Assembly (NCBI RefSeq): GCF_015207425.1
Contig: NZ_JADEWZ010000026.1
Coordinates: forward strand, 1-64,000
Source: Lusitaniella coriacea LEGE 07157
GTDB taxonomy: Bacteria; Cyanobacteriota; Cyanobacteriia; Cyanobacteriales; Spirulinaceae
Direction: 5' to 3'
Length of the DNA stretch: 64,000 nucleotides
Positions 8,509 to 17,569 of the stretch are shown here, piece by piece. The notes beneath the pieces are model-generated. The model was given only the letters and a program-made list of their open reading frames with translations, searched no databases and was not told where the DNA came from. Position 1 is the first letter of the stretch. Each line of letters starts with the position of its first letter. The position numbers and the translations under genes were made by a program.

Positions 8509-9639
8509 TTACACGGCAGATTTTGCAGGAGTTTTTCGTTTAATCAATCGCTGTCGCAAAAAGCTAACGACAGGCTGTTCCACAAAAGAATAGAATAGAC
8601 ATCCAAGAGTGAGCGCGATCGCGAGAATCAAAAAACTAACAAGTAAGGCTTGAATGGGTGAGTTACCGAGATTGAATTTAACCGCAAGCTTCGTCATCGC
8701 AGAAACGACAGGACTGTGAATCAGATAGATGGAATAAGACGCATTTCCTAAATAATTGAGACTTTGAGGAATTTCTGTTCCCTTATTAAGGTCTAAAGAA
8801 GCTGCACCCAGAATGAGCAAAAAGCAAGGAATGCCAAAAAAGAAAACGCGGTTTAAAAGGAGTGTCGTCCCAAAAAGTTGTAGAGGTTCGATATCCAAAA
8901 TTACATCGTAAGCGTGGAGAATTCCCACAAGTATAAAAAGCGTACTTCCAGCAATAAAAATACTCTTGCGTTGGGGAAGATTGCGAGTGAGTGCTAACCA
9001 AGCTGCCAAACAGCCGAGTGCAAATTCGGGATTTAACGAGTTAGTTAGTAACTGAAGCACGGGATATTCATTTGTAACCGCTAATCCTTGAATGTATTGA
9101 GTTCCCGAAGCAAGCATTAATAGTACGACGAGGGGGAAATAGAAGCGCCAAGGAAGGATGAAAACAAGGCTAAAAATGAGGTAAAAGAAGACAATCAAAA
9201 TAAGCGTCCAACCCACATCGAGTAAAGGCGCTTCTGATTGAGGAAAGAGGAGAAATGATTTGCCAAGAAACTCTAGGGTTAAATCACCCTTTTTGGCAAA
9301 ACCGGGCATCACAAATAAAAAGGCAATAACAACGAGCGAAACAATCCAGTAAACCGGATAAATGCGAATAAAACGCTTGGTCAAAAAGCTTTTGAACTTT
9401 TTAAAGCTACGTTGTCCCAGTTCATGCCAGTGTGCATAAACTGCAACAAAACCACTCAAAACGAGAAAATAATCAACACCCGCAGAACCAAATTGAAAGA
9501 AGTCGAACAAAAAGGGTTGATTGAGGTTTTCATTACTCAATTGATCGACATGAAATAAGACGACCAATAATGCTGCAATACCTCGAAAGGCTTGAAGGAG
9601 ATTGAGTTGAACTCTTTTGAAAGAGGCTTTATTTTGCAT
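8509..9639 (-). CDS. Acyltransferase 3 (OafA/OAC-type) membrane protein
   Basis: The chain has about ten hydrophobic segments. The family start QLNLLQAFRGIAALLVVLFH contains the catalytic His region, followed by GSAGVDYFLVLSGFVAVYA and the R-x10-YW signature near RIYPVYWIVSL. Such enzymes O-acylate surface polysaccharides or lipids at the membrane. I take the ATG at 9639. A TTG eight codons upstream (9663) is the alternative. It converges on the glycosyltransferase/methyltransferase operon and probably modifies the same product. Confidence 0.86.
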   Translation of the reverse strand: MQNKASFKRVQLNLLQAFRGIAALLVVLFHVDQLSNENLNQPFLFDFFQFGSAGVDYFLVLSGFVAVYAHWHELGQRSFKKFKSFLTKRFIRIYPVYWIVSLVVIAFLFVMPGFAKKGDLTLEFLGKSFLLFPQSEAPLLDVGWTLILIVFFYLIFSLVFILPWRFYFPLVVLLMLASGTQYIQGLAVTNEYPVLQLLTNSLNPEFALGCLAAWLALTRNLPQRKSIFIAGSTLFILVGILHAYDVILDIEPLQLFGTTLLLNRVFFFGIPCFLLILGAASLDLNKGTEIPQSLNYLGNASYSIYLIHSPVVSAMTKLAVKFNLGNSPIQALLVSFLILAIALTLGCLFYSFVEQPVVSFLRQRLIKRKTPAKSAV

Positions 9640-9871
9640 AATTAAGGAGGGTGAGGAACTCAAAGCTGGTGACTAGCGTTTAAATTCAGCGCAAAAGTGG
9701 CTTATTGATAGCATTCCCTGAAATGTCCGTTCAATTGCTATCGGGAAAAATCAATGATGAGCGCTTGTCTTAATCGATTTATTGCTAGGTTGATTTTGAG
9801 CTTAGGGAAATCTAACATAATTGAGGCAAGTCTTGCTAATGTTAGATTTCATGAAGTGACGAGGAACGTGG

Positions 9872-10312
9872 ATGGACATTTTCTTAGCTAGCATGACACA
9901 CCTTGAGAGTTTATCGATATTGTTTGATCGCTACCGCGTTTTTTACGAACAGCCATCAGATGTTGAAGCAGCTCAACAGTTTCTCAAAGAACGTTTTACC
10001 AATAACGATTCAGTGCTGTTTATTGCCAGCGATAGAGATGAAATGGTTGGGTTTACTCAGCTTTATCCCAGCTTTTCTTCTGTGTCGATGAAGCGGGTAT
10101 GGATATTGAACGATTTGTACGTCAAAGTGTCCCATCGACGAAAAGGGATTGCTACATCGTTGATAAGAACTGTCGAACAGTATGCACGAGACAGCAATGC
10201 AGTGCGAGTCGTTTTGGCAACTCAGATTTCTAACGTCAGCGCGAAAAAGCTTTATGAAGCACGAGGATATATTCACGATAAAGCGTTCGATTATTACACT
10301 CTTTCCTTATAA
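9872..10312 (+). CDS. GNAT family N-acetyltransferase
   Basis: The 146-residue single-domain protein has the GNAT core. It shows strand beta4 VWILNDLYVKVSHRRKGIAT with the acetyl-CoA pyrophosphate loop RRKGIA, then AVRVVLATQISNVSAKKLYE and ARGYIHDKAFDYYTL. This arrangement is typical of small acetyltransferases acting on free amines or protein N-termini. The substrate is not predictable. It is divergent from the acyltransferase and convergent with the PEP-CTERM gene. Confidence 0.82.
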   Translation: MDIFLASMTHLESLSILFDRYRVFYEQPSDVEAAQQFLKERFTNNDSVLFIASDRDEMVGFTQLYPSFSSVSMKRVWILNDLYVKVSHRRKGIATSLIRTVEQYARDSNAVRVVLATQISNVSAKKLYEARGYIHDKAFDYYTLSL

Positions 10313-10330
10313 GGGTAAAATTTAATCCAT

Positions 10331-10355
10331 AAAAAAAGGGAGTGCAAAACTCCCT
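10331..10355 (-). terminator. Terminator of the PEP-CTERM gene
   Basis: On the minus strand AGGGAGT pairs with ACTCCCT around a 5-nt loop and runs straight into seven T (positions 10337 down to 10331). It lies 36 bp past the stop of the PEP-CTERM gene. The stem may also stop transcripts from the convergent GNAT gene, but the T run favours the minus strand. Confidence 0.8.
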
Positions 10356-10390
10356 AGATACACGAATCAGCAAAACAGTTGAAAGGAAAA

Positions 10391-11197
10391 CTATGCAGCG
10401 CGAGATCCCTTGCGTCGAGAAGCGAGGAAACCGCCAATTCCGAATAAGCCTAGGATTGTTGCGGGTTCCGGTACGGATTGAGGAGAATCGTTAGAAGGAG
10501 TTTCACCGCCATCGCCACTGGAGGGAGTTTCACCACCATCGCCACTAGAAACACCTTGGGGTGTAGTGGTGACAGAAAAGTTTCCACTAGCAGAAACGAC
10601 CGTTTCAGGTAATCCTGCAAAAAGTACTAACGGGTTATCTTGGTTGGACAGCAGGTTAAAAGCAAAGTTTCCTGCTGTCGTGCAAGAACCAACCAAGCAA
10701 GACTCGATAATGCTAGAGTCAAAGTCCGCAAATGTAGCTAAGATTTCGTTGTTCGCACTATCGTAGCTCAAGTCAAAATCTAGGTCTTCGCTGCCATTGG
10801 TGAGCGTTCCACTTCCAGAGAAATCAATATCGGCATAACTATCAAGAAGCGCGATCGTCGAAGTATCAAGACTAATGCCAAGGACACTGGAGAGCATATC
10901 TACCCCAAAACTCAGATCGCCATCCATATACTGGGCGGGATCGTCATCAATAGTAGCGCTATAGCTCAGGCTTTCATCAACCAGAAAAGTCCCGCTTGGA
11001 ATGGGTTCGGGAAGTACGTTAGCGAATAAACCGTTAACAATATCAGCAAAGGTTGAGTCAACAGTTGCTTCGCCGGAAACCGTTGCGTCTACATCAAATG
11101 TAATAGGGTCTGCTGCTGCGGGTGCTGCGCTGATGGCGAAGGTTCCGAGTGCCATAGCCGCCGCGCCAACGGTTGCCATTGATGATTTTTTAACCAT
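10391..11197 (-). CDS. PEP-CTERM sorting domain-containing protein
   Basis: This 268-residue exported protein has a signal peptide (MATVGAAAMALGTFAISAAP then AAAD). Its body is rich in Asp and Ser. A short linker carries a repeated GDGGETPS unit. The C-terminus reads SVPEPATILGLFGIGGFLA then SRRKGSRAA: PEP motif, hydrophobic helix and basic tail. This tail is the signal for exosortase processing and is typical of surface or exopolysaccharide-associated proteins. The middle has no recognisable domain. It fits with the nearby glycan genes, but the link is only positional. Confidence 0.87.
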   Translation of the reverse strand: MVKKSSMATVGAAAMALGTFAISAAPAAADPITFDVDATVSGEATVDSTFADIVNGLFANVLPEPIPSGTFLVDESLSYSATIDDDPAQYMDGDLSFGVDMLSSVLGISLDTSTIALLDSYADIDFSGSGTLTNGSEDLDFDLSYDSANNEILATFADFDSSIIESCLVGSCTTAGNFAFNLLSNQDNPLVLFAGLPETVVSASGNFSVTTTPQGVSSGDGGETPSSGDGGETPSNDSPQSVPEPATILGLFGIGGFLASRRKGSRAA

Positions 11198-11396
11198 GTC
11201 TTTTCCTAAGCCTTAACGAATTGGGCGTTTGTATAATGCGATCTACTGTTCCAATCTATGCAAGATATGGTGGCAATGGGTGAAGGTGGGATGAAGTTTT
11301 GCAGCTTCTTCGTTAAGTTTCTATAAAGCGACTCGAAGGCATTACTCAAAGTAATTCTTTCACCGTGTCACCCTCAACTCACAAGATCGAGGTTAA

Positions 11397-12374
11397 CTAA
11401 CTGCTAGTGGGTTTAACCCAGCAGGCAACGGCGTGACCCTCTGCAACGGGTTCTAAATTTGGATCTTCTTCTTGACAGCGCGCAACTACGAACGGACAAC
11501 GTGCGGCAAAGGGACAGCCTTGAGGGTAACGAATCAAATCGGGGGGTAATCCTTCAATGGACGGCAAACGGCTACCTTGAGGCGCGTTTAAGGGTGGAAT
11601 ACTTTGTAATAATCCAATGGTGTAGGGGTGGCGCGGATTTTGATAGAGTCGATCTAAAGGCGCAACTTCAACAATTTGTCCTGCATACATCACGATAATC
11701 CGTTCTGCTAATCCTGCAAGCAATGCCAGATCGTGGGTAATCCAAATCACCGCCATGCCGATTTCTATTTTGAGGCGTTTCACTAACTCCACAATTTGCG
11801 CTTGAATCGTTACGTCTAAGGCTGTTGTGGGTTCGTCGGCGATGAGTAATTGGGGGTTACAGGAGAGTCCTATTGCAATGGTGACGCGCTGGCGCATTCC
11901 GCCGGAAAATTGATGAGGGTAATTGCGAATGCGTTGTTTTGCGCCTGGAATTCCTACCATTTCCAGCAGTTCGATGGCTCTTTGTTTGGCTTCCCTGCGG
12001 GTCATTCCCAAGTGGGAGGTCATCGCTTCGGTTAATTGCGTTTCAATCCGCAATACGGGGTTTAAGGAGGTCATTGGGTCTTGGAAAATCGTTCCAATCT
12101 GACCCCCCCGTATTTTTCTCATTTCTTTCTCTTCTAGTTGCAGGAGGTCGCGTCCTTGAAACAACGCAATACCCCCGGTAATTTTGCCGGGAGGAGAGGC
12201 AAGTAGGCGCGTGATTGAGAGCATCGACACGCTTTTCCCGGAACCGGATTCCCCGACAATCCCGACGGTTTCTCCTTCTTTGACCTCAAAGGAAATGCCA
12301 TTGACTGCGTTGACGATTCCATCCTGTGTAAAGAAGCGCGTTTCTAGGTTGCGAACGTCGAGGAGGACTGACAT
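11397..12374 (-). CDS. Oligopeptide/dipeptide ABC transporter ATP-binding protein (DppD/OppD type)
   Basis: This 325-residue ATPase energises import of peptides or related solutes. Visible motifs are Walker A GESGSGKS, Q-loop in TIFQDPMTSLNPV, signature FSGGMRQR and Walker B LLIADEPT, then the H-loop WITHDLAL. The C-terminus has the oligopeptide-transporter extension with CPFAARCPFVVARCQEEDP, which in relatives binds an iron-sulphur cluster. No permease or binding-protein gene is adjacent, so it probably works with subunits encoded elsewhere. Confidence 0.92.
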   Translation of the reverse strand: MSVLLDVRNLETRFFTQDGIVNAVNGISFEVKEGETVGIVGESGSGKSVSMLSITRLLASPPGKITGGIALFQGRDLLQLEEKEMRKIRGGQIGTIFQDPMTSLNPVLRIETQLTEAMTSHLGMTRREAKQRAIELLEMVGIPGAKQRIRNYPHQFSGGMRQRVTIAIGLSCNPQLLIADEPTTALDVTIQAQIVELVKRLKIEIGMAVIWITHDLALLAGLAERIIVMYAGQIVEVAPLDRLYQNPRHPYTIGLLQSIPPLNAPQGSRLPSIEGLPPDLIRYPQGCPFAARCPFVVARCQEEDPNLEPVAEGHAVACWVKPTSS

Positions 12375-12389
12375 AGATAGGGTTCAGAA

Positions 12390-13385
12390 CTATCCAGGAT
12401 TGGAAGATTCAACAATTTGAGAGGGCGTAACATTAAATATTACTTTAAAGGAGCGATTCAATTCGGTTTTGAGCAATTCTTCGACCAATGCGACTTCATC
12501 GGCAGTTACGGGTTTTTCCGTGCGAGCGCTCAACATAATCGAGGGTGGTTTTTCTCTCCAATTGACATCAGAATGAACAATTTCGATATCGGGTCTATTA
12601 ATTAAGGAACGATTGACGAGAATTTCTTCGATGGATTGGTTGGCACGTCCTTGATTGATGAGTTGAGCGAAACTAATTCCTAGGGGGATGATTAGGGCAA
12701 AAATCAGTGCAACGGAAACGCCCCAGGATAGGGTACGACCGAGTTCGTTGCTGCGGGCGTATCCACTGAAGACATAAACTGCTAGACAGGCAAGATTGAT
12801 GCCGATGAGGTTGGTTAGATAAAGGAGTAAGGCTCCTTTAGCGCCAATCCAATCCCCTTGAGAGAGGGATAAACCGACGACGCACAGGGGGGGCATGAGG
12901 GCAACGGCAATGGCGGTTCCGGGGATGGCATCGCCAATAGCGGGGCGAATTTTGGCATAACCGCTCACGCCTCCGGCAACGACGGCGATGGAGAGATCGA
13001 TGAGGGTGGGTTGGGTGCGAGAGAGGACTTCGGTGCCGAATTCTGGCAAACCCACGATTAATCCAACTGCCCAAGAACACGCGATCGCGAATAGGGTTCC
13101 AACCCCAATGGAAGCCATGCTCGCCTGTAATAGCTTAGTATCTCCTTCTAATGCCGCGAAGGGGAATCCGCGCAGGGGAAGCATTAAGGGTGCAATAATC
13201 ATTGCTCCAATAATGACGGCTGCACTGTTAACGATTAGTCCTAGGGTGGCGATTAAACAGGAGCTAACGATCAGAACGAGAAAACTTTGAGTGAGCTTTG
13301 AGTCTTGAAGGAGAGATTCTCTGAGCTTGAGGATGGGAATTGCACCCAGTCCTTGGTTTCTCACCAGTTGCCAAACTCTTTGCAT
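12390..13385 (-). CDS. DUF389 domain membrane protein
   Basis: The 331-residue integral membrane protein has the DUF389/TIGR00341 core: IVNSAAVIIGAMIIAPLMLP, then repeated hydrophobic helices including GVSGYAKIRPAIGDAIPGTAIAVALMPP and a region rich in small residues. The soluble C-terminus (about 250-331) contains SARTEKPVTADEVALVEELL. The biochemical role is unknown. Its stop lies 15 bp upstream of the ABC ATPase start, so the two genes may be cotranscribed. Confidence 0.85.
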   Translation of the reverse strand: MQRVWQLVRNQGLGAIPILKLRESLLQDSKLTQSFLVLIVSSCLIATLGLIVNSAAVIIGAMIIAPLMLPLRGFPFAALEGDTKLLQASMASIGVGTLFAIACSWAVGLIVGLPEFGTEVLSRTQPTLIDLSIAVVAGGVSGYAKIRPAIGDAIPGTAIAVALMPPLCVVGLSLSQGDWIGAKGALLLYLTNLIGINLACLAVYVFSGYARSNELGRTLSWGVSVALIFALIIPLGISFAQLINQGRANQSIEEILVNRSLINRPDIEIVHSDVNWREKPPSIMLSARTEKPVTADEVALVEELLKTELNRSFKVIFNVTPSQIVESSNPG

Positions 13386-13481
13386 GGGTTTAAAGGATTT
13401 AGTAGATGCACGTTTACAATCTGAGTCCAGACTATAGTACTATCTATCCTATTTCCCTGTCCTGTCGTCTTTTATACTTTC

Positions 13482-13865
13482 CTAATCCTGAATGTATTCC
13501 TGACTCTCAATTAATGCGATTTCTGCGCGCGCGAATTCTCGTCCTAGGTACAGGGCGTGGTCTAATTTGCTGATGGGATAAGGTTGGGCTTGTTCTGTAA
13601 TTTTTATGCCGATTTCTTTTGCCGTTCTCCCGGTAAATGTTGCGGTGGGTTTGCGTGCTAATTTTTCATCGCAGGGAAAGGGTTCTCCGGTTTCGGGATC
13701 GACGGCTAGACCTTTTTCGTTGATATCGTTGGTGTAGTGTTCGGCACAAATTAGGCGCTTTTCGCGATCGATATAAATTATAAAATAGCCCGATGGATCG
13801 AGTTCGATGAACCGTTGGGAAAGTTTATCGTCGATCGCGGTAAGTTCTGAGAGTGTTAAAGGCAT
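13482..13865 (-). CDS. DUF4346 domain protein
   Basis: The 127-residue cyanobacterial protein has the DUF4346 features: DPSGYFIIYIDREKRLICAE, the HYTNDINEKGLAVDPETGEP segment and TGRTAKEIGIKITE. No catalytic site is evident. In some cyanobacteria and archaea this domain is linked to tetrahydromethanopterin methyltransferase-like proteins, but here it stands alone. The function is unknown. Confidence 0.8.
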   Translation of the reverse strand: MPLTLSELTAIDDKLSQRFIELDPSGYFIIYIDREKRLICAEHYTNDINEKGLAVDPETGEPFPCDEKLARKPTATFTGRTAKEIGIKITEQAQPYPISKLDHALYLGREFARAEIALIESQEYIQD

Positions 13866-13941
13866 GGTAAATTATTCCAATTTTAAAAAGTTGCGATTTT
13901 TAGTTTAACGCTGGAAGGCTCGATCGAATTCTGATGCGGTT

Positions 13942-14415
13942 CTAACGATCGACGAATCGCAGTTCTTCGGGTTGAAATTGATGATGGTCATCTAGGGTCC
14001 AACTGAGCAGTTCTCCGGCTTGTCCTTGGGGGACGGAAATGATGAGATAGGAGTAGGTTGACCAAGCGATCGCGCGATCGAATTCTGAGGGGATTGCAGG
14101 GGAGTCGGGATGGGAGTGATAGATTCCAATAATATCCAACGCGCGATCGCGCGCTTCTTTTTGGACTCGCAACATTTCTTTCGGTGCAATGCTGAAACTT
14201 CGATTTTTGCTCGCTTCTCGCTCTTTTGATCCGGAAATTTCTCTAAAAGATTGCGCCGCTTCTTGATTCCAACTATTCTCTGTGGGAATCACGTCTATGA
14301 GAATTTTGCGATCGCGGTTTCGCGTTCCCAACAACAAACCACAACACTCTTCGGGATAGGTGCGTTCGGCGTGAGGACGGAGAATTTGTAAGTGGTGGGG
14401 ATGAATTTCAAGCAT
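13942..14415 (-). CDS. M67 family metallopeptidase (JAMM/MPN+ fold)
   Basis: The 157-residue protein carries a complete JAMM zinc site: Glu22/23 in PEECCGLLLG and H100-S-H102 in YHSHPDSP, followed by Ser110 and Asp113 in PSEFD. JAMM peptidases of this size (Mec of Mycobacterium, cyanobacterial M67) cleave after the C-terminal Gly-Gly of ubiquitin-like sulphur carriers. A ThiS/MoaD-like carrier is encoded at 28708-28983 in the same window, so it is a possible substrate. The start is the first ATG, and the N-terminus MLEIHPHHLQ fits family members. Confidence 0.87.
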   Translation of the reverse strand: MLEIHPHHLQILRPHAERTYPEECCGLLLGTRNRDRKILIDVIPTENSWNQEAAQSFREISGSKEREASKNRSFSIAPKEMLRVQKEARDRALDIIGIYHSHPDSPAIPSEFDRAIAWSTYSYLIISVPQGQAGELLSWTLDDHHQFQPEELRFVDR

Positions 14416-14540
14416 GGGGAAAAGGGGACAATAGGTTGATCGCGCGATCCTATTGCATTGTCAAGATTAAGACAGTTCGCAAAGCTCTCAGCTAAAAATA
14501 GCAAGGTTTGACCGATTTCTGCCGACTTAAAGCTATCATC

Positions 14541-15941
14541 TTAAGTCTGTTGGGAAAACGCTTCTGGATCGGTGTCCCAATTGACCCAACGAATTGCTTC
14601 CCGTGCCGATTGTACATTAGGAGGAACCCGCGCTGCATGGATATAAGCCGTACTCGGACAGGTCATTTTAAGCAAGTGAATGGGTTCGACATCCACATCA
14701 TTTTCAATTTTCAGTAGGGTATATTCTTCCCAAGAATCTAACTCAATGGCATCCAAATCTTGACACAATCGCGCGTAGCCAATTCCTTGAATTAAAACGC
14801 GCCTTAGTTCTGCATTTCTCTCTTCTAGCAGCCATTTTGCTTCCCATTGTTCGGGATGCAACTGTCCGTATTTTTCGGGCAATGTTACGCCGTGATGGGC
14901 ATAAATACTAAAGCCGTCGGCAAACTGGATAGCGGGTTCTCCTTCTGCGTGGAGGCGGTTTTCGTCGTCTAAGTTGATTTTACGGGCGCGATCGCAAATG
15001 ACAAGCTGCCGACGGAAGCTAAAAATCCAGCCACACTCTCGCACCAGAGATTGCAATGCTTGCCATTTTTTCTCATCAATCGAGAAATTTAAGACGGAAG
15101 TGGAGAAGTCTAACCCAATACTCGCGATTGCAGCAGACTGAGGCATAAAAACAGCAGGGTTTTGTTGGAACAATTTGGGCATTTCTGCCAACAGCCGCAT
15201 CTGAATTTGTGCATCAACTGGATGATGATTAGTTCCTTGAATCTTTGCCAGCGTTGTACTAATAAAAACATTTCCAAACCACCAGCGAAATAATGTTTTT
15301 TTTGCAGGGAGCCAAGAAAGCTGTTGTTCTACATTCGTTGCAGTAGTTGTGAACGAATCTTTTAAATCTTCAGGTTCTTGCTCGCCAAGCCGTTCCTGCA
15401 AGTCGGGAAAAACCGCAGAAAAACCTTGAACGCTTTGCTCGACAATCTCTTGAGTATTTAGATTTTTAGGAGTTAGAGATTCAAACTTTTTCTTCCACTG
15501 TTTAGCGGTAGATTGACTGAGCGATTTTTGTAGTCTAGAGAGAGAGTCGCGTGCTTGAGTTACTTTTCGCCCAATGGAAATAACAAGCAACATGATAACT
15601 GAAATAACTACACTCCAAATAAGTCCAAAAAAGATCGCCCAAAATCTTAGAAAAGTCGGAGAAGAAAATCTTATATGTTCGGAGTTTGTGGGTTGGGCGA
15701 TCGCCTTTTTCGGTTGTGACGCTTTTGATGACTGCGCCTTAAGTTTCATTGCTGCGTGAGGACTATCACAAAAAACAATCTCAGGAATTTTTTTCCTCAT
15801 CGCAGAATAGGCTTCTTTAACCGCATTTTCGGCACGCTGGCGATCGATAGGTTCGGTGGAAAGCTGAATATCTTGCCACTTTTCTTGATATTGCGAGATG
15901 AGTTCTTCTTGTTCAGGAGTGAGTAAAGAAAATTTTTTCAT
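14541..15941 (-). CDS. DUF6745 domain-containing membrane protein
   Basis: From the ATG at 15941 the protein is 466 residues. The N-terminus FSLLTPEQEELISQYQEKW, with STEPIDRQRAENAV and PEIVFCDSPHAAM, is the DUF6745 opening. One hydrophobic segment follows (FWAIFFGLIWSVVISVIMLL). The C-terminal part contains DGFSIYAHHGVTLPEKYG, VLIQGIGYARLCQDL, CPSTAYIHAARVPP and SAREAIRWVNW. The membrane insertion between the two halves of the domain is unusual to my knowledge. It is last in a same-strand cluster behind an Rpn gene and a small His-containing protein. The function is unknown. Confidence 0.75.
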   Translation of the reverse strand: MKKFSLLTPEQEELISQYQEKWQDIQLSTEPIDRQRAENAVKEAYSAMRKKIPEIVFCDSPHAAMKLKAQSSKASQPKKAIAQPTNSEHIRFSSPTFLRFWAIFFGLIWSVVISVIMLLVISIGRKVTQARDSLSRLQKSLSQSTAKQWKKKFESLTPKNLNTQEIVEQSVQGFSAVFPDLQERLGEQEPEDLKDSFTTTATNVEQQLSWLPAKKTLFRWWFGNVFISTTLAKIQGTNHHPVDAQIQMRLLAEMPKLFQQNPAVFMPQSAAIASIGLDFSTSVLNFSIDEKKWQALQSLVRECGWIFSFRRQLVICDRARKINLDDENRLHAEGEPAIQFADGFSIYAHHGVTLPEKYGQLHPEQWEAKWLLEERNAELRRVLIQGIGYARLCQDLDAIELDSWEEYTLLKIENDVDVEPIHLLKMTCPSTAYIHAARVPPNVQSAREAIRWVNWDTDPEAFSQQT

Positions 15942-15983
15942 GGTTGCATAAAAATGAGAGATTGCTCTTAAATTCAATCTGAA

Positions 15984-16847
15984 TTAACGTAATGTTCTTA
16001 CCTCCTCAAGACTTAAACCCGTTGTTTGACTAATTGTTTCATCATCTAATACATCTAGTAATTTTCGAGCAATTTCTATAGCTTTCTCCATCTTTCCTTC
16101 CATCTTTCCTTCTATTAGCCCTTCTTTCTTCGCTTCCTTTTTAGCTTGAACAATTATCCCCTTTTGATCCTGAATGAAGATTTCTCGCTTTTCCAAGTCT
16201 TCCAATTCTTGGGGAGATAAATTTGCTCGATCTGCTTTGCGAAAAGCTTGCTGAATTTCCGGTACATCTACCATTGTTGTGGGAACCGATTCTAGAGTAT
16301 TTGAGCTTTTCAGAAAGTAAATCCATTTATCGGTCAAACTGTCTAAATGGTTACTATCTTTTGCAAATCGCGGCAATTCAACAAAAACCAAACTTAATTC
16401 GCCTTCAGGAAGTGTGAAGTTATTGTCCTTTTCCTTAAATATAAAATGAGAAATCAATGAATTCGATTCTTCAAACATGATAAAGTCGGTAATTGTCAAA
16501 GCAATCACCGGTTTAAGGAAGCGATAGCCTTCCCCTGCGTTTAGTTGCAGCGAATAGGCTTTAGCGGCGTTGTACAAAATCCGCTTGGCAAAGGATTCGA
16601 CATTAAGAACCTGCATCTCAATAATGACCAAAGAACCATCATTGAGCTTGGCTTTAACATCCAGGTAAGTATCTTTTAATCCGGTTATTTGGGGAGCAAG
16701 ATAAGGATCGATAATTTCTAGGTCTTCAATTATCGATTCACCTTGGTAAATCAGAGCATTAAGAAAGCTAATCAGGATTCCCTTACTTTCAGGAGAACCA
16801 AATATTTTTTTGAAGGCAAAATCTGTTTTGGGGTTAATAAAATTCAT
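15984..16847 (-). CDS. Rpn family recombination-promoting nuclease / putative transposase
   Basis: I start this at the ATG at 16847, giving 287 residues with the typical MNFINPKTDFAFKKIFGSPE. The PD-(D/E)XK nuclease core shows Asp63 in YLDVKAKL and E77-M-Q79 in VIIEMQV. The C-terminus has the EGKMEGKMEKAIEIARKLL helix and a short helix-turn-helix-like tail. Rpn/PDDEXK-transposase-like proteins are numerous in cyanobacteria and cut DNA to promote recA-independent recombination. The gene sits between two members of what looks like a conserved pair, as if inserted there. Confidence 0.85.
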   Translation of the reverse strand: MNFINPKTDFAFKKIFGSPESKGILISFLNALIYQGESIIEDLEIIDPYLAPQITGLKDTYLDVKAKLNDGSLVIIEMQVLNVESFAKRILYNAAKAYSLQLNAGEGYRFLKPVIALTITDFIMFEESNSLISHFIFKEKDNNFTLPEGELSLVFVELPRFAKDSNHLDSLTDKWIYFLKSSNTLESVPTTMVDVPEIQQAFRKADRANLSPQELEDLEKREIFIQDQKGIIVQAKKEAKKEGLIEGKMEGKMEKAIEIARKLLDVLDDETISQTTGLSLEEVRTLR

Positions 16848-16897
16848 GACAATCGCATCTCCCAAAAATTCACAAAACGAGAGAAAGTCGTGTAAAA

Positions 16898-17191
16898 CTA
16901 ATCCGAGATATATCGCCACCCTTGTGGTTCGTATTCCCGTTGAATTTTCACCATCCAATCCCCTTGGGGAATCGTAACGGGTTTGTGTTCTTCATGGACG
17001 AGTAAAGCGGTTTCAGAAAGCACTTTTAAGTAGAGGGTGTCGCCTTTCTCCAATAATTGTGCTTCTCCACTGCTGATGCGGTGGCTGTGTCCGGTGACTT
17101 CTCCCTCTGCTAGGGTGAGGTGGGAAAGTTTTTTCCCTTGCACTTGAGAGATGGGTTTTAAAATTACGTCGCCTTGTCGAATGGGTTTCAT
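16898..17191 (-). CDS. Small conserved cyanobacterial protein with paired His motifs
   Basis: This is a 97-residue beta-rich protein without a known name. Two short motifs stand out: GHSH (His35, His37) and HEEH (His66, His69). The spacing would allow a cupin-like metal site, which is an inference. The conserved-looking opening is RQGDVILKPISQVQGKKLSH. From memory, proteins of this type sit next to DUF6745 genes in cyanobacteria. Here the DUF6745 gene is downstream on the same strand, beyond the Rpn gene. Confidence 0.6.
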   Translation of the reverse strand: MKPIRQGDVILKPISQVQGKKLSHLTLAEGEVTGHSHRISSGEAQLLEKGDTLYLKVLSETALLVHEEHKPVTIPQGDWMVKIQREYEPQGWRYISD

Positions 17192-17569
17192 GGTTAATAG
17201 GGATAGAGTTTATTGCTTTCTTCGATCCTAGCAAACTCGCCCGCGAGCGCGCACCTTTTTTTGCACCCATTACCATTCCGACAGAACTACTTAAGTTTGG
17301 CTTTTCTCGTGAGATTCTGAAAGAGAAATAAAGCGCTTGGCGATCGTTTTTTTATATCCCAAAGTATTGGATTACCTTGATTGTGGCGCGGAAAAATCGA
17401 AGTTATCTATCTGGTTTTATAGCTTCACAAAAAATCTCAAATAAATTGATTTTAAACGGAGAGAACGCAGTGAAAGTTTTTCTACGATCGCGGAAAATTT
17501 TTCGATTATCATGACTGAGTAGCTCAGAAGCCTTAAAATCGATCTCAGTATTCAGATTTTTCTTTCCTT
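17192..17569. other. Divergent intergenic spacer, no gene seen
   Basis: These 378 bp separate the small His protein from moeA. They should hold promoters for both directions. I find no RNA gene and no strong hairpin. Confidence 0.5.
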
